NCBI RefSeq assembly: GCF_014287585.1
Contig: NZ_JACOOJ010000008.1
Span: 1-64,000, forward strand
Direction of reading: 5' to 3'
Origin: Parabacteroides hominis
GTDB taxonomy: Bacteria > Bacteroidota > Bacteroidia > Bacteroidales > Tannerellaceae
DNA length: 64,000 nt
Shown: piece by piece, positions 52,657-61,675 of the stretch
Position numbering within the stretch: position 1 is the first letter of the stretch
Layout: every line of letters starts with the position of its first letter
Notes under the pieces: generated by a model
Database searches by the model: none
What the model saw: only the letters and a program-made list of their open reading frames with translations
What the model was told of the DNA's origin: nothing
Program-made: the position numbers and the translations under genes

Positions 52657-53340
52657 TTATCCTTTCAGCATATAGCCTTTTTTTGTCAGGGAAACGATGC
52701 CTGTCGAGGGGTCGTTATGCAAGGCTTTGCGGAGGTAGGTGATCTGCACGTTTAATGCCAAGGAGTTGGCGTAAGAGGCATTTCCCCATACGGCAGAGAG
52801 GATTATTTCGCGATCTATCGCGACATTCGGATTACGGGCGAGGATGCGGAGTATTTCCGCCTGCCGGGAAGTGATCAGGGTTTTACTGTTCCCTGTCCGG
52901 ATCTCGTTGGTAGAATAATCGAAGGCTGTATTTCCGAAGCGATAGATTTCTTCGGCTACTTCCACCTCGGTGTTTGCTTCGAAACGTTCCCGGATTCGTG
53001 CTAACAGTTCTTCCGGATAGAAGGGTTTGGCAAGATAGTCGTTCCCCTTGAGGCTGAAACCTTTCAGGCGGTCGGTTTTGTCCGAACGGTCGGACAGGAA
53101 AAAGATCAGGACATGACGGTCTGTTTCCCGTATCTTTTCAGCCACTTCAAAACCGTTCAAACCCGGCATATTGATATCCAAAAGGACCAGGTCGGGCAGG
53201 ACGACCGGAAACTGTTCAAGAGCCATCGTCCCGTTTCCGGTATAAGTCACGTCGTAGCCTTCTTTCTCCAGGAAACGTTTCAGAAGAAGGGAATATTTCA
53301 GGTCGTCGTCAGCAAAAAGTATTTTTAAAGGTGTCGCCAT
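52657..53340 (-). CDS. OmpR-family response regulator (RprY-like)
   Basis: 227 residues. Receiver: ILFADDDLKYSLLLKRFL with the acidic pocket, phospho-acceptor D55 in LVLLDINMPG, and the conserved Lys in DYLAKPFYPEEL. Winged-helix DNA-binding domain from ~130: LTSRQAEILRILARNP, then NSLALNVQITYLRKAL and TKKGYML. Paired with the sensor kinase 6 bp upstream. Similar to RprY, the Bacteroides regulator. Confidence 0.88.
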   Translation of the reverse strand: MATPLKILFADDDLKYSLLLKRFLEKEGYDVTYTGNGTMALEQFPVVLPDLVLLDINMPGLNGFEVAEKIRETDRHVLIFFLSDRSDKTDRLKGFSLKGNDYLAKPFYPEELLARIRERFEANTEVEVAEEIYRFGNTAFDYSTNEIRTGNSKTLITSRQAEILRILARNPNVAIDREIILSAVWGNASYANSLALNVQITYLRKALHNDPSTGIVSLTKKGYMLKG

Positions 53341-53346
53341 ATCGTT

Positions 53347-54771
53347 TTATATCGGTAATCCAACTGTCACTTCCGTTCCCTTTCCCACTTCACTGCGGAG
53401 CGAGACTTGCCCGTGATGGGCTTCGGCTATTTGTCGCACATAACTCAATCCCAGTCCCAGGCCGGGAATTTGCTTATCCGGCAAATGGGCGGAACGATAG
53501 AATTTCTCGAATACTTTCGTCTGTTCGTCGGCAGAAATGCCAACGCCATTATCCGTTACAGTCAGTTCTATCAGCCTGTCATTCCGGATCACGACCACGC
53601 GGATATTGACTTCGGGGCCGGAATATTTGATCGCATTCTCTATCAGGTTACTCAGGATATTGGCAATATGCACCGGATCAGCCGTAACCTGTGGAAGATC
53701 AGGCGGGAAAGCTGTAGAAAAAGCGACCTGTTTCCCGGATGGGATATGAACCAAACGGATCACCTTCTCAACCAATTCCTGTAAATTGAACGGGACGGGA
53801 TGCAGCAACGTCGCACTACCGTCGGCGCTCACCATATTTTTCAGTTTTCCCAGATAAGCGGAAAGGTTATCCAGTTCGAACAGGGCGTCCTGAACGACGC
53901 CGTCGCAGGCAACCTCATCCGTGCGCATCTGCTTGTCGTCCAAGAAGGAAACACACATTTTCAAGGTTTGCACCGGACGTCTCAATTCGTGGATCATCGT
54001 ATGGACAAAGCTTTCACGCAGTTCGCCGAGCTTATGCTGTTTAAGTATCGTATCGATTTGCAACCCCAGGCAGGAAAGCAGCAGCAAGATCAGGAACAGG
54101 CTTAAGGCCAGTTGCCCCACCATCCGCTTCAGGAGAGGGTTTACCGGAAAACCGACTTCTATCATCACCCCTTTCCGATCCAACGGGGCATACCGGTATT
54201 TGACTCCCAGGCAAGGCGGAAACAGATGTTCCGGCAAAATCTCCCAGGAATTGAAACGGCTCAACGTATCTCCTTCCGGCAAAAAAGCAACCCGGAAATC
54301 GTATTGCGGCAAACGTGCCCGGAGCACACTATCCAGCCGTTCCACCCGGAAAGGGATATAGTAATTAACGACATTTCGTTCTACACCATGAATAATGCTG
54401 TCTTCCGGTAAGGTAGCATCAAATGAGAGGTTTAATTTTGTCATATCTACCTGACCTTTAATTATTGAATCGATCAGGATATCCGTTTTAAAATCAAAAC
54501 AAAGTTGCGTTTGCACATTCCGGACAATAGAGGATCCGGATTTAGTATGCGAACTGCGATCTATTATATAAGAAGTTTCATTCCCTATCGCCATCTTCCT
54601 GCGTTCGGCAAACTCTTCGTCTCCGGCGCGTAACACATCGGCGACAATTTCACCGGCATACCGCTCTACTTCATAACGATACTGATTATAGAGCCAATAG
54701 GCTTGCACGCTTATTGCCATCAAAGCCGAAAATAACGATAATATATAAATCAGTTTGATCCGCTTTTCCAT
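53347..54771 (-). CDS. Sensor histidine kinase (RprX-like)
   Basis: 474 residues. TM1 at ~9-28 and TM2 at ~213-235 bracket a periplasmic sensor domain of ~180 residues. H-box: FVHTMIHELRRPVQTLKMC. The ATPase part has N-box NLIENAIKYS, DNGVGIS and the G-box GLGLGLSYV. A -7 box TACCTTTG is at plus 54794-54801. It signals to the response regulator downstream. Confidence 0.88.
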   Translation of the reverse strand: MEKRIKLIYILSLFSALMAISVQAYWLYNQYRYEVERYAGEIVADVLRAGDEEFAERRKMAIGNETSYIIDRSSHTKSGSSIVRNVQTQLCFDFKTDILIDSIIKGQVDMTKLNLSFDATLPEDSIIHGVERNVVNYYIPFRVERLDSVLRARLPQYDFRVAFLPEGDTLSRFNSWEILPEHLFPPCLGVKYRYAPLDRKGVMIEVGFPVNPLLKRMVGQLALSLFLILLLLSCLGLQIDTILKQHKLGELRESFVHTMIHELRRPVQTLKMCVSFLDDKQMRTDEVACDGVVQDALFELDNLSAYLGKLKNMVSADGSATLLHPVPFNLQELVEKVIRLVHIPSGKQVAFSTAFPPDLPQVTADPVHIANILSNLIENAIKYSGPEVNIRVVVIRNDRLIELTVTDNGVGISADEQTKVFEKFYRSAHLPDKQIPGLGLGLSYVRQIAEAHHGQVSLRSEVGKGTEVTVGLPI

Positions 54772-54868
54772 CTGCTTCCGGTATTCTTTCCGGCAAAGGT
54801 AAAGAGCAGCCCGATAAGTTCCGTACGAAAACGGATCTTTTTGGGGCTGCGTAATATTTTAGTAATAA

Positions 54869-55033
54869 TCAGGAAAAGAAATCAAGTTTCACGTAATAGA
54901 TAAACTTGCCAACAACATAGCCTAAACGATAGATCATTGCCAGTGAGACTAAGCATAATAGAATATTTATGCAATTCCGATATCTCTTGTCCGCGCAATA
55001 ACGCGTAATCAGTCGGTGTAATTTTGATTCCAT
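54869..55033 (-). CDS. 54-aa single-span membrane protein
   Basis: A short frame starting MESKLHRLITRYCADKRYRN with a basic N-terminus, then one hydrophobic span (INILLCLVSLAMIYRLGY) and an aromatic tail. It begins 12 bp after the stop of the DUF3267-like gene on the same strand, so the two are probably co-transcribed. No homologue is known to me; the coding call rests on position, composition and a plausible membrane span. Confidence 0.5.
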   Translation of the reverse strand: MESKLHRLITRYCADKRYRNCINILLCLVSLAMIYRLGYVVGKFIYYVKLDFFS

Positions 55034-55045
55034 ACTATAATATGT

Positions 55046-55645
55046 TTAATAAGTTCCTTTGATAATGGTAGCGCTAAAAGATTCATTGCCGTCTATAATC
55101 TTATCATTGTCATTAAAAGAGCGGAGCTTCCAGAAATAGTAGCAATCGCCACTGCTACACAAAACACAATATATGCCAATAAAGTAGATCATACTATTTC
55201 CTGTACAAAAGCCATGTATCATCGGAAATAATCCCAATACAAAGAATGGCAATAGCAAAGCTATACGATAGTATTTCAAAGCCAGAGGCTTTGTCAGAAG
55301 AAAACCCCACGATTTCCAATCCATATTCCAACGTAACGCCCGGAAATTTCTTCCGGAAAAACAATATAACGCTATATATTGAAGTAATATATATCCTAAA
55401 AGGCAAAGAATCATATTCATTCCCCCCCTTAAAGTGAATGCTTCAAACCTTACGGCATGCCCCAATTCATACTCCGAGCGGTAGCTTGAAACTTCGCCCC
55501 AAATATAATTATATAATAAAGCACTCACAATCACGAGAATAAACATTGACAAAAAAATGATTCCCGTTATCCGCCCGGTACTAACTTTCACCTCCACCCC
55601 TTCCGGACGTGCATATTCTCCTACATTTCTTTCTTTTGTTTCCAT
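55046..55645 (-). CDS. DUF3267-like membrane protein lacking the zincin motif
   Basis: 199 residues, about four predicted membrane spans. The C-terminal half (KPLALKYYRIALLLPFFVLG, then GNSMIYFIGIYCVLCSSGD) matches DUF3267 proteins. That family normally has an HExxH zinc-protease motif in the second half of the first membrane pair; here the matching stretch reads GYILLQYIALYCF with no His or Glu. It has probably lost peptidase activity. Preceded by a perfect TATCTTTG (plus 55675-55682). It may be a sensor or partner of the neighbouring kinases. Confidence 0.65.
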   Translation of the reverse strand: METKERNVGEYARPEGVEVKVSTGRITGIIFLSMFILVIVSALLYNYIWGEVSSYRSEYELGHAVRFEAFTLRGGMNMILCLLGYILLQYIALYCFSGRNFRALRWNMDWKSWGFLLTKPLALKYYRIALLLPFFVLGLFPMIHGFCTGNSMIYFIGIYCVLCSSGDCYYFWKLRSFNDNDKIIDGNESFSATIIKGTY

Positions 55646-55674
55646 ATCGTATTTGTTTTTCGATTTCTACACTG

Positions 55675-55682
55675 CAAAGATA
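55675..55682 (-). promoter_or_regulatory. -7 box of the DUF3267-like gene
   Basis: TATCTTTG on the minus strand, 30 bp before the ATG at 55645. Confidence 0.55.
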
Positions 55683-55768
55683 TGGGTAACGAATGAGACG
55701 GAAGGTTATCCCAACGTTATCTTTAGGTTAAGATAGGAAACAAAGGATGCAGGAAATAGAGGAATACC

Positions 55769-55776
55769 TATATTTG
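55769..55776 (+). promoter_or_regulatory. -7 box of the plus-strand two-component operon
   Basis: TATATTTG, a perfect TAnnTTTG, 20 bp before the kinase ATG at 55797. It and the minus-strand promoter at 55675-55682 share the divergent gap. Confidence 0.55.
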
Positions 55777-55796
55777 CCGGCATAATTTAAGAAGTT

Positions 55797-57005
55797 ATGA
55801 CGAAATCATTCTATATCATTTTGACGGCAGTAGCCGTTTTTGTCGTCCTTTTCCTGATGGGGCAATGGATCGGGAGAAGCTATTCCCTGACAAAAGATCT
55901 GCTGGCACGGCAGGTATATGAAGCTTTTTGCCATGCAACGGAACGGTATGATGCAGACAAGACAAACGTATTTCCGGCCCTGTTCAGAGAGGAACTCAAC
56001 AAGAAAGACCTCAATAAACTGATGTTCCGCATAGACACGGTTTCCCTCAGCGACCCGAAAACAGTTCTAAGAAAGGACATCCGGTACTTCTCCGACTACG
56101 AACGACTGCTCAACGAGCGTCATACATTTGTATATCCGATCGACGACACGCAAGGCATCCGGGCTCATATCATCAATCCACGCGCAGGCTCCATCGGCAG
56201 GCTGCTATATTACTTTTTCGGAACAGCCATCGCATTGGTCATCCTGATAATCGGAATCCAGAAACAAATCGATATTATCAAGCGGCAGGACGAGATCGCC
56301 CGAATGCGGGAAGATTTCTCCTATGCCATGATCCACGATATGAAAAACCCGCTCAGTACCATCCTGACGGGTACTCGCATCCTCCGGAGCGGGAAACTGG
56401 ATAAAATGCCGGATAAAAAAGATAAATTCTTCGATATATTAGAAGAGGAAGCAGAGCACCTGATGGCATTGGCCAACAAAGTGCTGACCATTTCCAAGTT
56501 GGAGCACGGACAACTCCTGTTAGAAAAAGACTGGATTCCCATCCGCCCGATGATAGAAGAACTGACCCGGATGTTTTCCGCCAAAACAAACAAACCTGTG
56601 ACGTTTAAGTTGAACCTGGAAAAGGAAGAGATATTTGCAGACGAAGAGTATCTGAAAGAAGCTGTCAGCAACCTGATAGACAATGCCATCAAATACTCGA
56701 AAGAGACAGTCGAAATACAAATCGCTTCCTGCACGTACAATAAATTCATACAAATCAAGGTAAGGGATAACGGAATCGGCATCTCACTTTCCGAACAAAA
56801 CCATATCTTTGACAAGTTCGAACGCGCCTCCGCCAGCCGTCGCAGTGCGGCAAACGGTGTTACCGGTTTCGGACTGGGGCTGAACTATGTGATGAACGCC
56901 GCCCGCTCGCACGGCGGTTATGTCAGCGTCGAGAGCAAGGAAGGAAAATACAGCGAGTTCACAATCTCATTACCTTTACCAACAGAACACGAAACGACAA
57001 CATGA
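55797..57005 (+). CDS. Sensor histidine kinase
   Basis: 402 residues. TM1 (~4-23) and TM2 (~143-160) flank a short periplasmic domain of ~115 residues. H-box FSYAMIHDMKNPLSTIL, N-box NLIDNAIKYS, DNGIGIS, and G-box GFGLGLNYV. Overlaps the next gene by 4 bp (ATGA), so translation is coupled. The kinase core resembles that of the neighbour at 53347-54771, but the sensor domains differ. Confidence 0.9.
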   Translation: MTKSFYIILTAVAVFVVLFLMGQWIGRSYSLTKDLLARQVYEAFCHATERYDADKTNVFPALFREELNKKDLNKLMFRIDTVSLSDPKTVLRKDIRYFSDYERLLNERHTFVYPIDDTQGIRAHIINPRAGSIGRLLYYFFGTAIALVILIIGIQKQIDIIKRQDEIARMREDFSYAMIHDMKNPLSTILTGTRILRSGKLDKMPDKKDKFFDILEEEAEHLMALANKVLTISKLEHGQLLLEKDWIPIRPMIEELTRMFSAKTNKPVTFKLNLEKEEIFADEEYLKEAVSNLIDNAIKYSKETVEIQIASCTYNKFIQIKVRDNGIGISLSEQNHIFDKFERASASRRSAANGVTGFGLGLNYVMNAARSHGGYVSVESKEGKYSEFTISLPLPTEHETTT

Positions 57006-57697
57006 TCAGATTATTATTAGTAGAAGACGATGCAAACCTGAGTTATATGATTCAGGCTGCTTTGGAAGATATGATCGGCGATTACGAAGTGACTATCGCC
57101 AACAACGGGCAAGAAGGCTTGGAAGCATACCGGCAGGATAAACCGGATGTGATCGTTGCGGACATCGAAATGCCGGTCATGGACGGTTACGAAATGGTAC
57201 GCCGCATCCGGGAGACAGACCGTGAGATTCCGATCCTCTTCTCTTCCGCCCGCGTATCTCCCAAAGACGTCGTGAAAGGTTACAAATTAGGAGTCAACAA
57301 TTATGTCAAGAAACCGTTCCTGCCCGAAGAACTGGATGCGCACGTCCGTGCTTTGCTCCGCATGACACAGGGAATAACAGAAAAAAACACTCAACAGACT
57401 TTTACCGTAGGCGGTTACACCTTAGAGCCAGCGCAGGCAAGACTGCGTCATATTTCCGGCAGCGCCCAGTTGCTTACCCCACGTGAAGCGGGGATTCTGG
57501 AACTTCTGTTCCGCAAGCCGGGAGAAGTGATCCGCCGGGAAGTGATCCTCGACAAGTTCTGGAACACGGAAGACGATTATTTTGCTTCCCGCAGCCTGGA
57601 TGTATTCGTCACCAAGTTGCGTAAGTTGATTTCCATAGATGAAACCGTCAGTATTAAAACGGTAAAAGGGATCGGTCTTATGATTACTACGGCCTGA
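57002..57697 (+). CDS. OmpR-family response regulator
   Basis: 231 residues. Receiver LLLVEDDANLSYMI with phospho-acceptor D54 (VIVADIEMPV) and Lys in NYVKKPFLPEEL. DNA-binding winged helix: LTPREAGILELLFRKPGEV and SRSLDVFVTKLRKL, then KTVKGIGLMI. It is the partner of the kinase that overlaps it. Confidence 0.9.
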   Translation: MIRLLLVEDDANLSYMIQAALEDMIGDYEVTIANNGQEGLEAYRQDKPDVIVADIEMPVMDGYEMVRRIRETDREIPILFSSARVSPKDVVKGYKLGVNNYVKKPFLPEELDAHVRALLRMTQGITEKNTQQTFTVGGYTLEPAQARLRHISGSAQLLTPREAGILELLFRKPGEVIRREVILDKFWNTEDDYFASRSLDVFVTKLRKLISIDETVSIKTVKGIGLMITTA

Positions 57698-57734
57698 CAA
57701 GGCTCATCCTTTTAACATTTTTTCTGTGGCAGGG

Positions 57735-57813
57735 TCATATCAGAGGGGATATGACAGATATCATCCCCCCGGATATGAGGGGGCATATCAGGGAAGATAT
57801 GACGCCCCATATC
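57735..57813. repeat. Tandem small hairpins between convergent genes
   Basis: TCATATC/GATATGA (57735-57741, 57748-57754), CATATC/GATATG (57784-57789, 57796-57801) and a third CATATC at 57808-57813. A CCCCC/GGGGG stem lies between them near 57765-57783. The array separates the ends of the response regulator and the GH2 gene and may be a two-way terminator or repeat island. Confidence 0.6.
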
Positions 57814-57845
57814 AGAAGGGATAGCACTGATCTGTTTGTAATCTG

Positions 57846-60800
57846 TTATTCTACATTATATCCGGAAATAACGACTCTGCCTTCATTGCCTCTGGTATCT
57901 TCGTCTTTCCAGTTCATACGGACTTCCTTCTTCTCGCCTGGGAGCAAAGAGAAGTAGTTATCGGAATAGAATACCGGCAGAAGTTGCTGGCCGTCTTTGT
58001 CGCCGACTACATTGAGGCGGATCATCAAAGCCGGTGTTGATGTCTTGTTCTCGATAACAGACACGGCGCTCCAGGTTCCGTCTGCATTTTTATCCACGGT
58101 TGTTGCGGACTGCAAGGCGACTTTCGGCAACTTCTGCAAATCCTGGTAGTTGTTCTCTTCGAGGCTTCTGTGGTAGAAGTTATCGGAAATGACTTTGCCG
58201 TTTTCAGCCAGCGTCATCTTGATAAAGTGAACTTTCGACAGGTTAGCCGGGAATTCCAACTTGATGCACTTGTTGGTCGTATCTTCGTTGCTGTCGACAG
58301 TCGTTTCCTTCTCCCAGGCCACGGATGCATCCATATTCAGGATCTGGACTTTTGCAGTCAAGCCTTTATGCGTGCCGGCGCTGTAATTGACCACTTCCAC
58401 CTCGTCCGTTGCCGGATTCCACTGGATATGCAGTGGCTCGGAAGCCTTCTTGATAGCAAAATAGGCGGCAGTCGGTTCGAAATAATAATCATACGTCTGC
58501 CATACCATAGAAGGCCAGCAAGAATGGCTCATCCACATCAGCAGACCTTTACGGTTCTGGCTTCTGGACTCGAACAGGCTGCGGTGGCCGTCGTAGTTCA
58601 CCCACTGTGCCAGTTCGGCAAACTCTTTCGCACTCTGCGGTTCGCCATACCCTTTCGCAATGATCTCGTTGAAAGAGGTGCAGCCCTGCGCCCCTTCGCG
58701 GGTATAGTCGTGCATGCCCCATTCGTTATCCTGCGGCCAGATTCCTTCCGGCGAGAAGGTACGGAGCATGCTTTCGTAGGTCATGACGTTCGGCATCCCT
58801 CGTTCGCTATGGAACTTGTCGTTGCCTGTCTTCAGCGTGAAATATTCCTTGGCGGGGAGCATGCGGTACGGGCCGTGACCGCTCACCACATCGTCGGCCG
58901 AGCTGGAGATATAATGGATATCCGGATGGTCTTCCTTGATGATACGGCGCAACGCCTTGTCGATCTGTTCGGGCGGGAAACCTTCGTTACGTCCGCAATA
59001 GAGACCGATGGAAGCATGGCTGCGGATGCGTTTCACATAATCTTCCGCATTGGCGATAAACATTTCAGGGTAATACGGATCGGGGCCGTCAGCCGGGTTT
59101 GCCAGCCAGAAGTCCTGCCAGATCATGATACCGTGGCGGTCGCAAGCCTCATAGAGTTCCTCGTCGCCGATCATGCCGACCCAGTTACGCATCATCGTAA
59201 AGTTCATGTCGGCATGGTAAGCCACGGCAACATCATATTCGCGGGCGCGATAGTTCAGGTTCGATTCGCCGAAGCCCCAGTTACCGCCCCGGCCGATAAA
59301 GCGACGGCCGTTGATAAAGAGGCTCAGGATATGGTTGTCTTCATTAAACGTCATCTGGCGGATACCGACTTTGAAGTCTTTCGCATCCGAAACCTTATCA
59401 TCTATCTTGAAAGTGAAGTTGGCATCGTACAGGTTCGGCGCACCATAACCTTTAGGCCACCACAAGCGCGGATTTTCCATCTTCAGTTGCGGGAAGTCCT
59501 TGACATCGAAAACGACAGTCTTTTCCTCGCCGGCCGCCAGCGAGACAGGCTGCTGGAACGTAACATCTCCGACCTTGCCTTCCAACGTACCGTTCACTGC
59601 ATTGGCATCATGGTTCTTCACGATCACCTCAGCCGTCAACGTTGCCGAAGTCGTATCGGGCAACGGCAGGACAGAGGTAACAAGCGGATCGGCAACCGTC
59701 ACCTTTCCGGTAGAGGTCAGAAAGACATCGTTCCAGATACCGATATTGCGTCCGCGAACCGTCGGAATCCAGTCCCAACCGATCGTTGCGTGGAAGGTCG
59801 GGTTATCAGCCCCTAAGATTCCACCGTTGAAGTCCGTGCTCTGTTTGTTCTTTTCCTTGATCGCTCCGATATGATTATTCCGGATGATCTCCACTGCCAC
59901 CACGTTCTTACCCGGAACGACCAGATCCGTCACATCGAACTTGCCCCGCATAAAGGCGCCTTCGATACGGCCTAATTTCTTTCCGTTCAGAAAGACATTC
60001 GCTTTCCAGTTGATCCCGTCGAAGTTCAGGAACAGGCGGTCCTGCTTGAATCCTTCCGGCACATCGAACTCGTCGCGATACCAGAAGTTAGACCAGAAGA
60101 AGGATTCGGATACCTGCAACTGGTTGTCAGCATAGTTCGGATCAGCGATTGCCCCGATATTCTTGTAACTGCTCAAGACCGTTCCCGGCACTGTCGCCAC
60201 GATCCAGTTCTCCGGTTTAAAGCCCGGTTTCGATATTTCTTCACCCGAAGCGGTCACTTCAGAAGCGCGTTGCAGCTGCCAGTTGCCGCCGGACAGGTTC
60301 ATTTCCCCTTTTGATGCGGCAGGAGCAGCCACAGGCTGAGCCACCAGGCCGCCTTTACCCATTACTTCCACTTCGCTCAGGATATAGCGGCTGTCGTTGG
60401 CCGGCTGTTGCATCAGGATGCGCACATAGCGGGCATTCTGCTTGCCGTTGAGGGTTATTTCGTCTTTCAGAGCGTCTCCGCCCGGAAGTTCGGCTGCATC
60501 TTTCCACTGTTTGGCATCGTCCGACACCTGCACTTTTCCTTTAACTGCTTTGTTGATCCAGTGCAACACGACCTTATCGAACTCCGATCTGCTGCCGAGG
60601 TCCACATACAACCATTCTTCACCCGCAGTAGCACTCATCCAGGCACTGTTGAAGAACTGCGACGGCTTCATTTCCACTAATCCGTCCTTATCCATGAAGT
60701 TCGCTTCCGTAAATATCCAATCGTGCGCGCCTGCCATCTTCAGCAGCACGCGGTAATCAGAATAGGCATCTTCGGAATTGAAAGTGATCGTTTCATTCAG

Positions 60801-61469
60801 TTTGCGGACCGGCATGGTTGTTTCTCCCGTCTGTTTGTTCGGGTCGGTCACCACCACCCGTCCGGAAAGCGCCTGACCGGGCAGGCCGCTACCGCTCAGT
60901 TTACCGATTTCGGTCCAGTTCTTCCCGTCATTGGAACCCTGGCAGATAATCTCGTAACCGCCTTTCGACACGTTATCGTCATACACGACCGTCCCTACCA
61001 GCGACAGTTTGCCGGCCGCTTTGCTATAGTTTGCCAGCGTAAACTGGAAATAAGTATCTCCGCCGGGAAAAGTATTCCGTGAATACGGCCCTTCGTCGAT
61101 CATCCATTCGCGTTCGCGTCTCGGAACGTCTCCATCGGGAGTCGAGAGGTTCAGGTACTGTGGTTGCTTGTCCGTCACAATACCGTCTGTCGCCAACTGT
61201 GCCACTAAGTTATAGTCATGGCTGGAAGAGGCAAAAGCCGATCGCAACCGGGCAATGTTACGGTAAGTGGAATGATCCGGAGCCAGGGAAGGTGAAAAAT
61301 CCTCCTTCGGGTCGCCCGGATACTGTCCGATACCACGCGTATAATAATCAGACCGTTCGAATGATTCGGCCGTAGGGTTTGTTCCGCCACATCCCCAAAG
61401 AAGCAACGATGCCATCGCCGCCCCGCAAAGGGTAAGGACGTTCTTTTTCTGTTTATCCAAAGTCTTCAT
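57846..61469 (-). CDS. Glycoside hydrolase family 2 lipoprotein with discoidin-like modules
   Basis: 1207 residues. Lipobox LLLWGC (C27), so it is anchored at a membrane surface. Residues ~60-380 have two F5/8C-discoidin-like segments (EIICQGSNDGKNWTEIGKL; GKVQVSDDAKQWKDAAELPG...YVRILMQ). GH2 proper follows: sugar-binding, Ig and TIM-barrel domains. The acid/base is in LYCGRNEGFP (E ~829) and the nucleophile is probably the Glu in HSERGMPN (E ~888). It resembles exo-beta-glucosaminidase or beta-mannosidase GH2 enzymes. No SusC/D pair is nearby, so this is not a classic PUL. Confidence 0.88.
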   Translation of the reverse strand: MKTLDKQKKNVLTLCGAAMASLLLWGCGGTNPTAESFERSDYYTRGIGQYPGDPKEDFSPSLAPDHSTYRNIARLRSAFASSSHDYNLVAQLATDGIVTDKQPQYLNLSTPDGDVPRREREWMIDEGPYSRNTFPGGDTYFQFTLANYSKAAGKLSLVGTVVYDDNVSKGGYEIICQGSNDGKNWTEIGKLSGSGLPGQALSGRVVVTDPNKQTGETTMPVRKLNETITFNSEDAYSDYRVLLKMAGAHDWIFTEANFMDKDGLVEMKPSQFFNSAWMSATAGEEWLYVDLGSRSEFDKVVLHWINKAVKGKVQVSDDAKQWKDAAELPGGDALKDEITLNGKQNARYVRILMQQPANDSRYILSEVEVMGKGGLVAQPVAAPAASKGEMNLSGGNWQLQRASEVTASGEEISKPGFKPENWIVATVPGTVLSSYKNIGAIADPNYADNQLQVSESFFWSNFWYRDEFDVPEGFKQDRLFLNFDGINWKANVFLNGKKLGRIEGAFMRGKFDVTDLVVPGKNVVAVEIIRNNHIGAIKEKNKQSTDFNGGILGADNPTFHATIGWDWIPTVRGRNIGIWNDVFLTSTGKVTVADPLVTSVLPLPDTTSATLTAEVIVKNHDANAVNGTLEGKVGDVTFQQPVSLAAGEEKTVVFDVKDFPQLKMENPRLWWPKGYGAPNLYDANFTFKIDDKVSDAKDFKVGIRQMTFNEDNHILSLFINGRRFIGRGGNWGFGESNLNYRAREYDVAVAYHADMNFTMMRNWVGMIGDEELYEACDRHGIMIWQDFWLANPADGPDPYYPEMFIANAEDYVKRIRSHASIGLYCGRNEGFPPEQIDKALRRIIKEDHPDIHYISSSADDVVSGHGPYRMLPAKEYFTLKTGNDKFHSERGMPNVMTYESMLRTFSPEGIWPQDNEWGMHDYTREGAQGCTSFNEIIAKGYGEPQSAKEFAELAQWVNYDGHRSLFESRSQNRKGLLMWMSHSCWPSMVWQTYDYYFEPTAAYFAIKKASEPLHIQWNPATDEVEVVNYSAGTHKGLTAKVQILNMDASVAWEKETTVDSNEDTTNKCIKLEFPANLSKVHFIKMTLAENGKVISDNFYHRSLEENNYQDLQKLPKVALQSATTVDKNADGTWSAVSVIENKTSTPALMIRLNVVGDKDGQQLLPVFYSDNYFSLLPGEKKEVRMNWKDEDTRGNEGRVVISGYNVE

Positions 61470-61547
61470 TTATGAAAGTTTGCTTTATTATTTTGTGCTT
61501 TTTGATCACTTAACCCCTTACTTGAAAGAAGTTTGCACAAACTTACG

Positions 61548-61555
61548 GAAAAAAC
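61548..61555 (-). promoter_or_regulatory. GH2 gene -7 box
   Basis: TAAGTTTG on the minus strand, 79 bp before the GH2 ATG. The rest of the 206-bp gap shows nothing recognisable. Confidence 0.45.
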
Positions 61556-61675
61556 TACTATTTACATAGGAATCACCGTTTTTTATGTATCTTTGATCCC
61601 ATATACAGGATTCTTCATGAAAGATTACAGATATTATATTACTTTGCTAAAACAATTCAAATCCAAATAACCAGC

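Noticed and set aside
58170-59816. 548-residue open frame on the plus strand
   Set aside because: Lies entirely antisense to the GH2 gene. Its product is His/Arg-rich with no domain or signal and reflects codon bias of the real gene.
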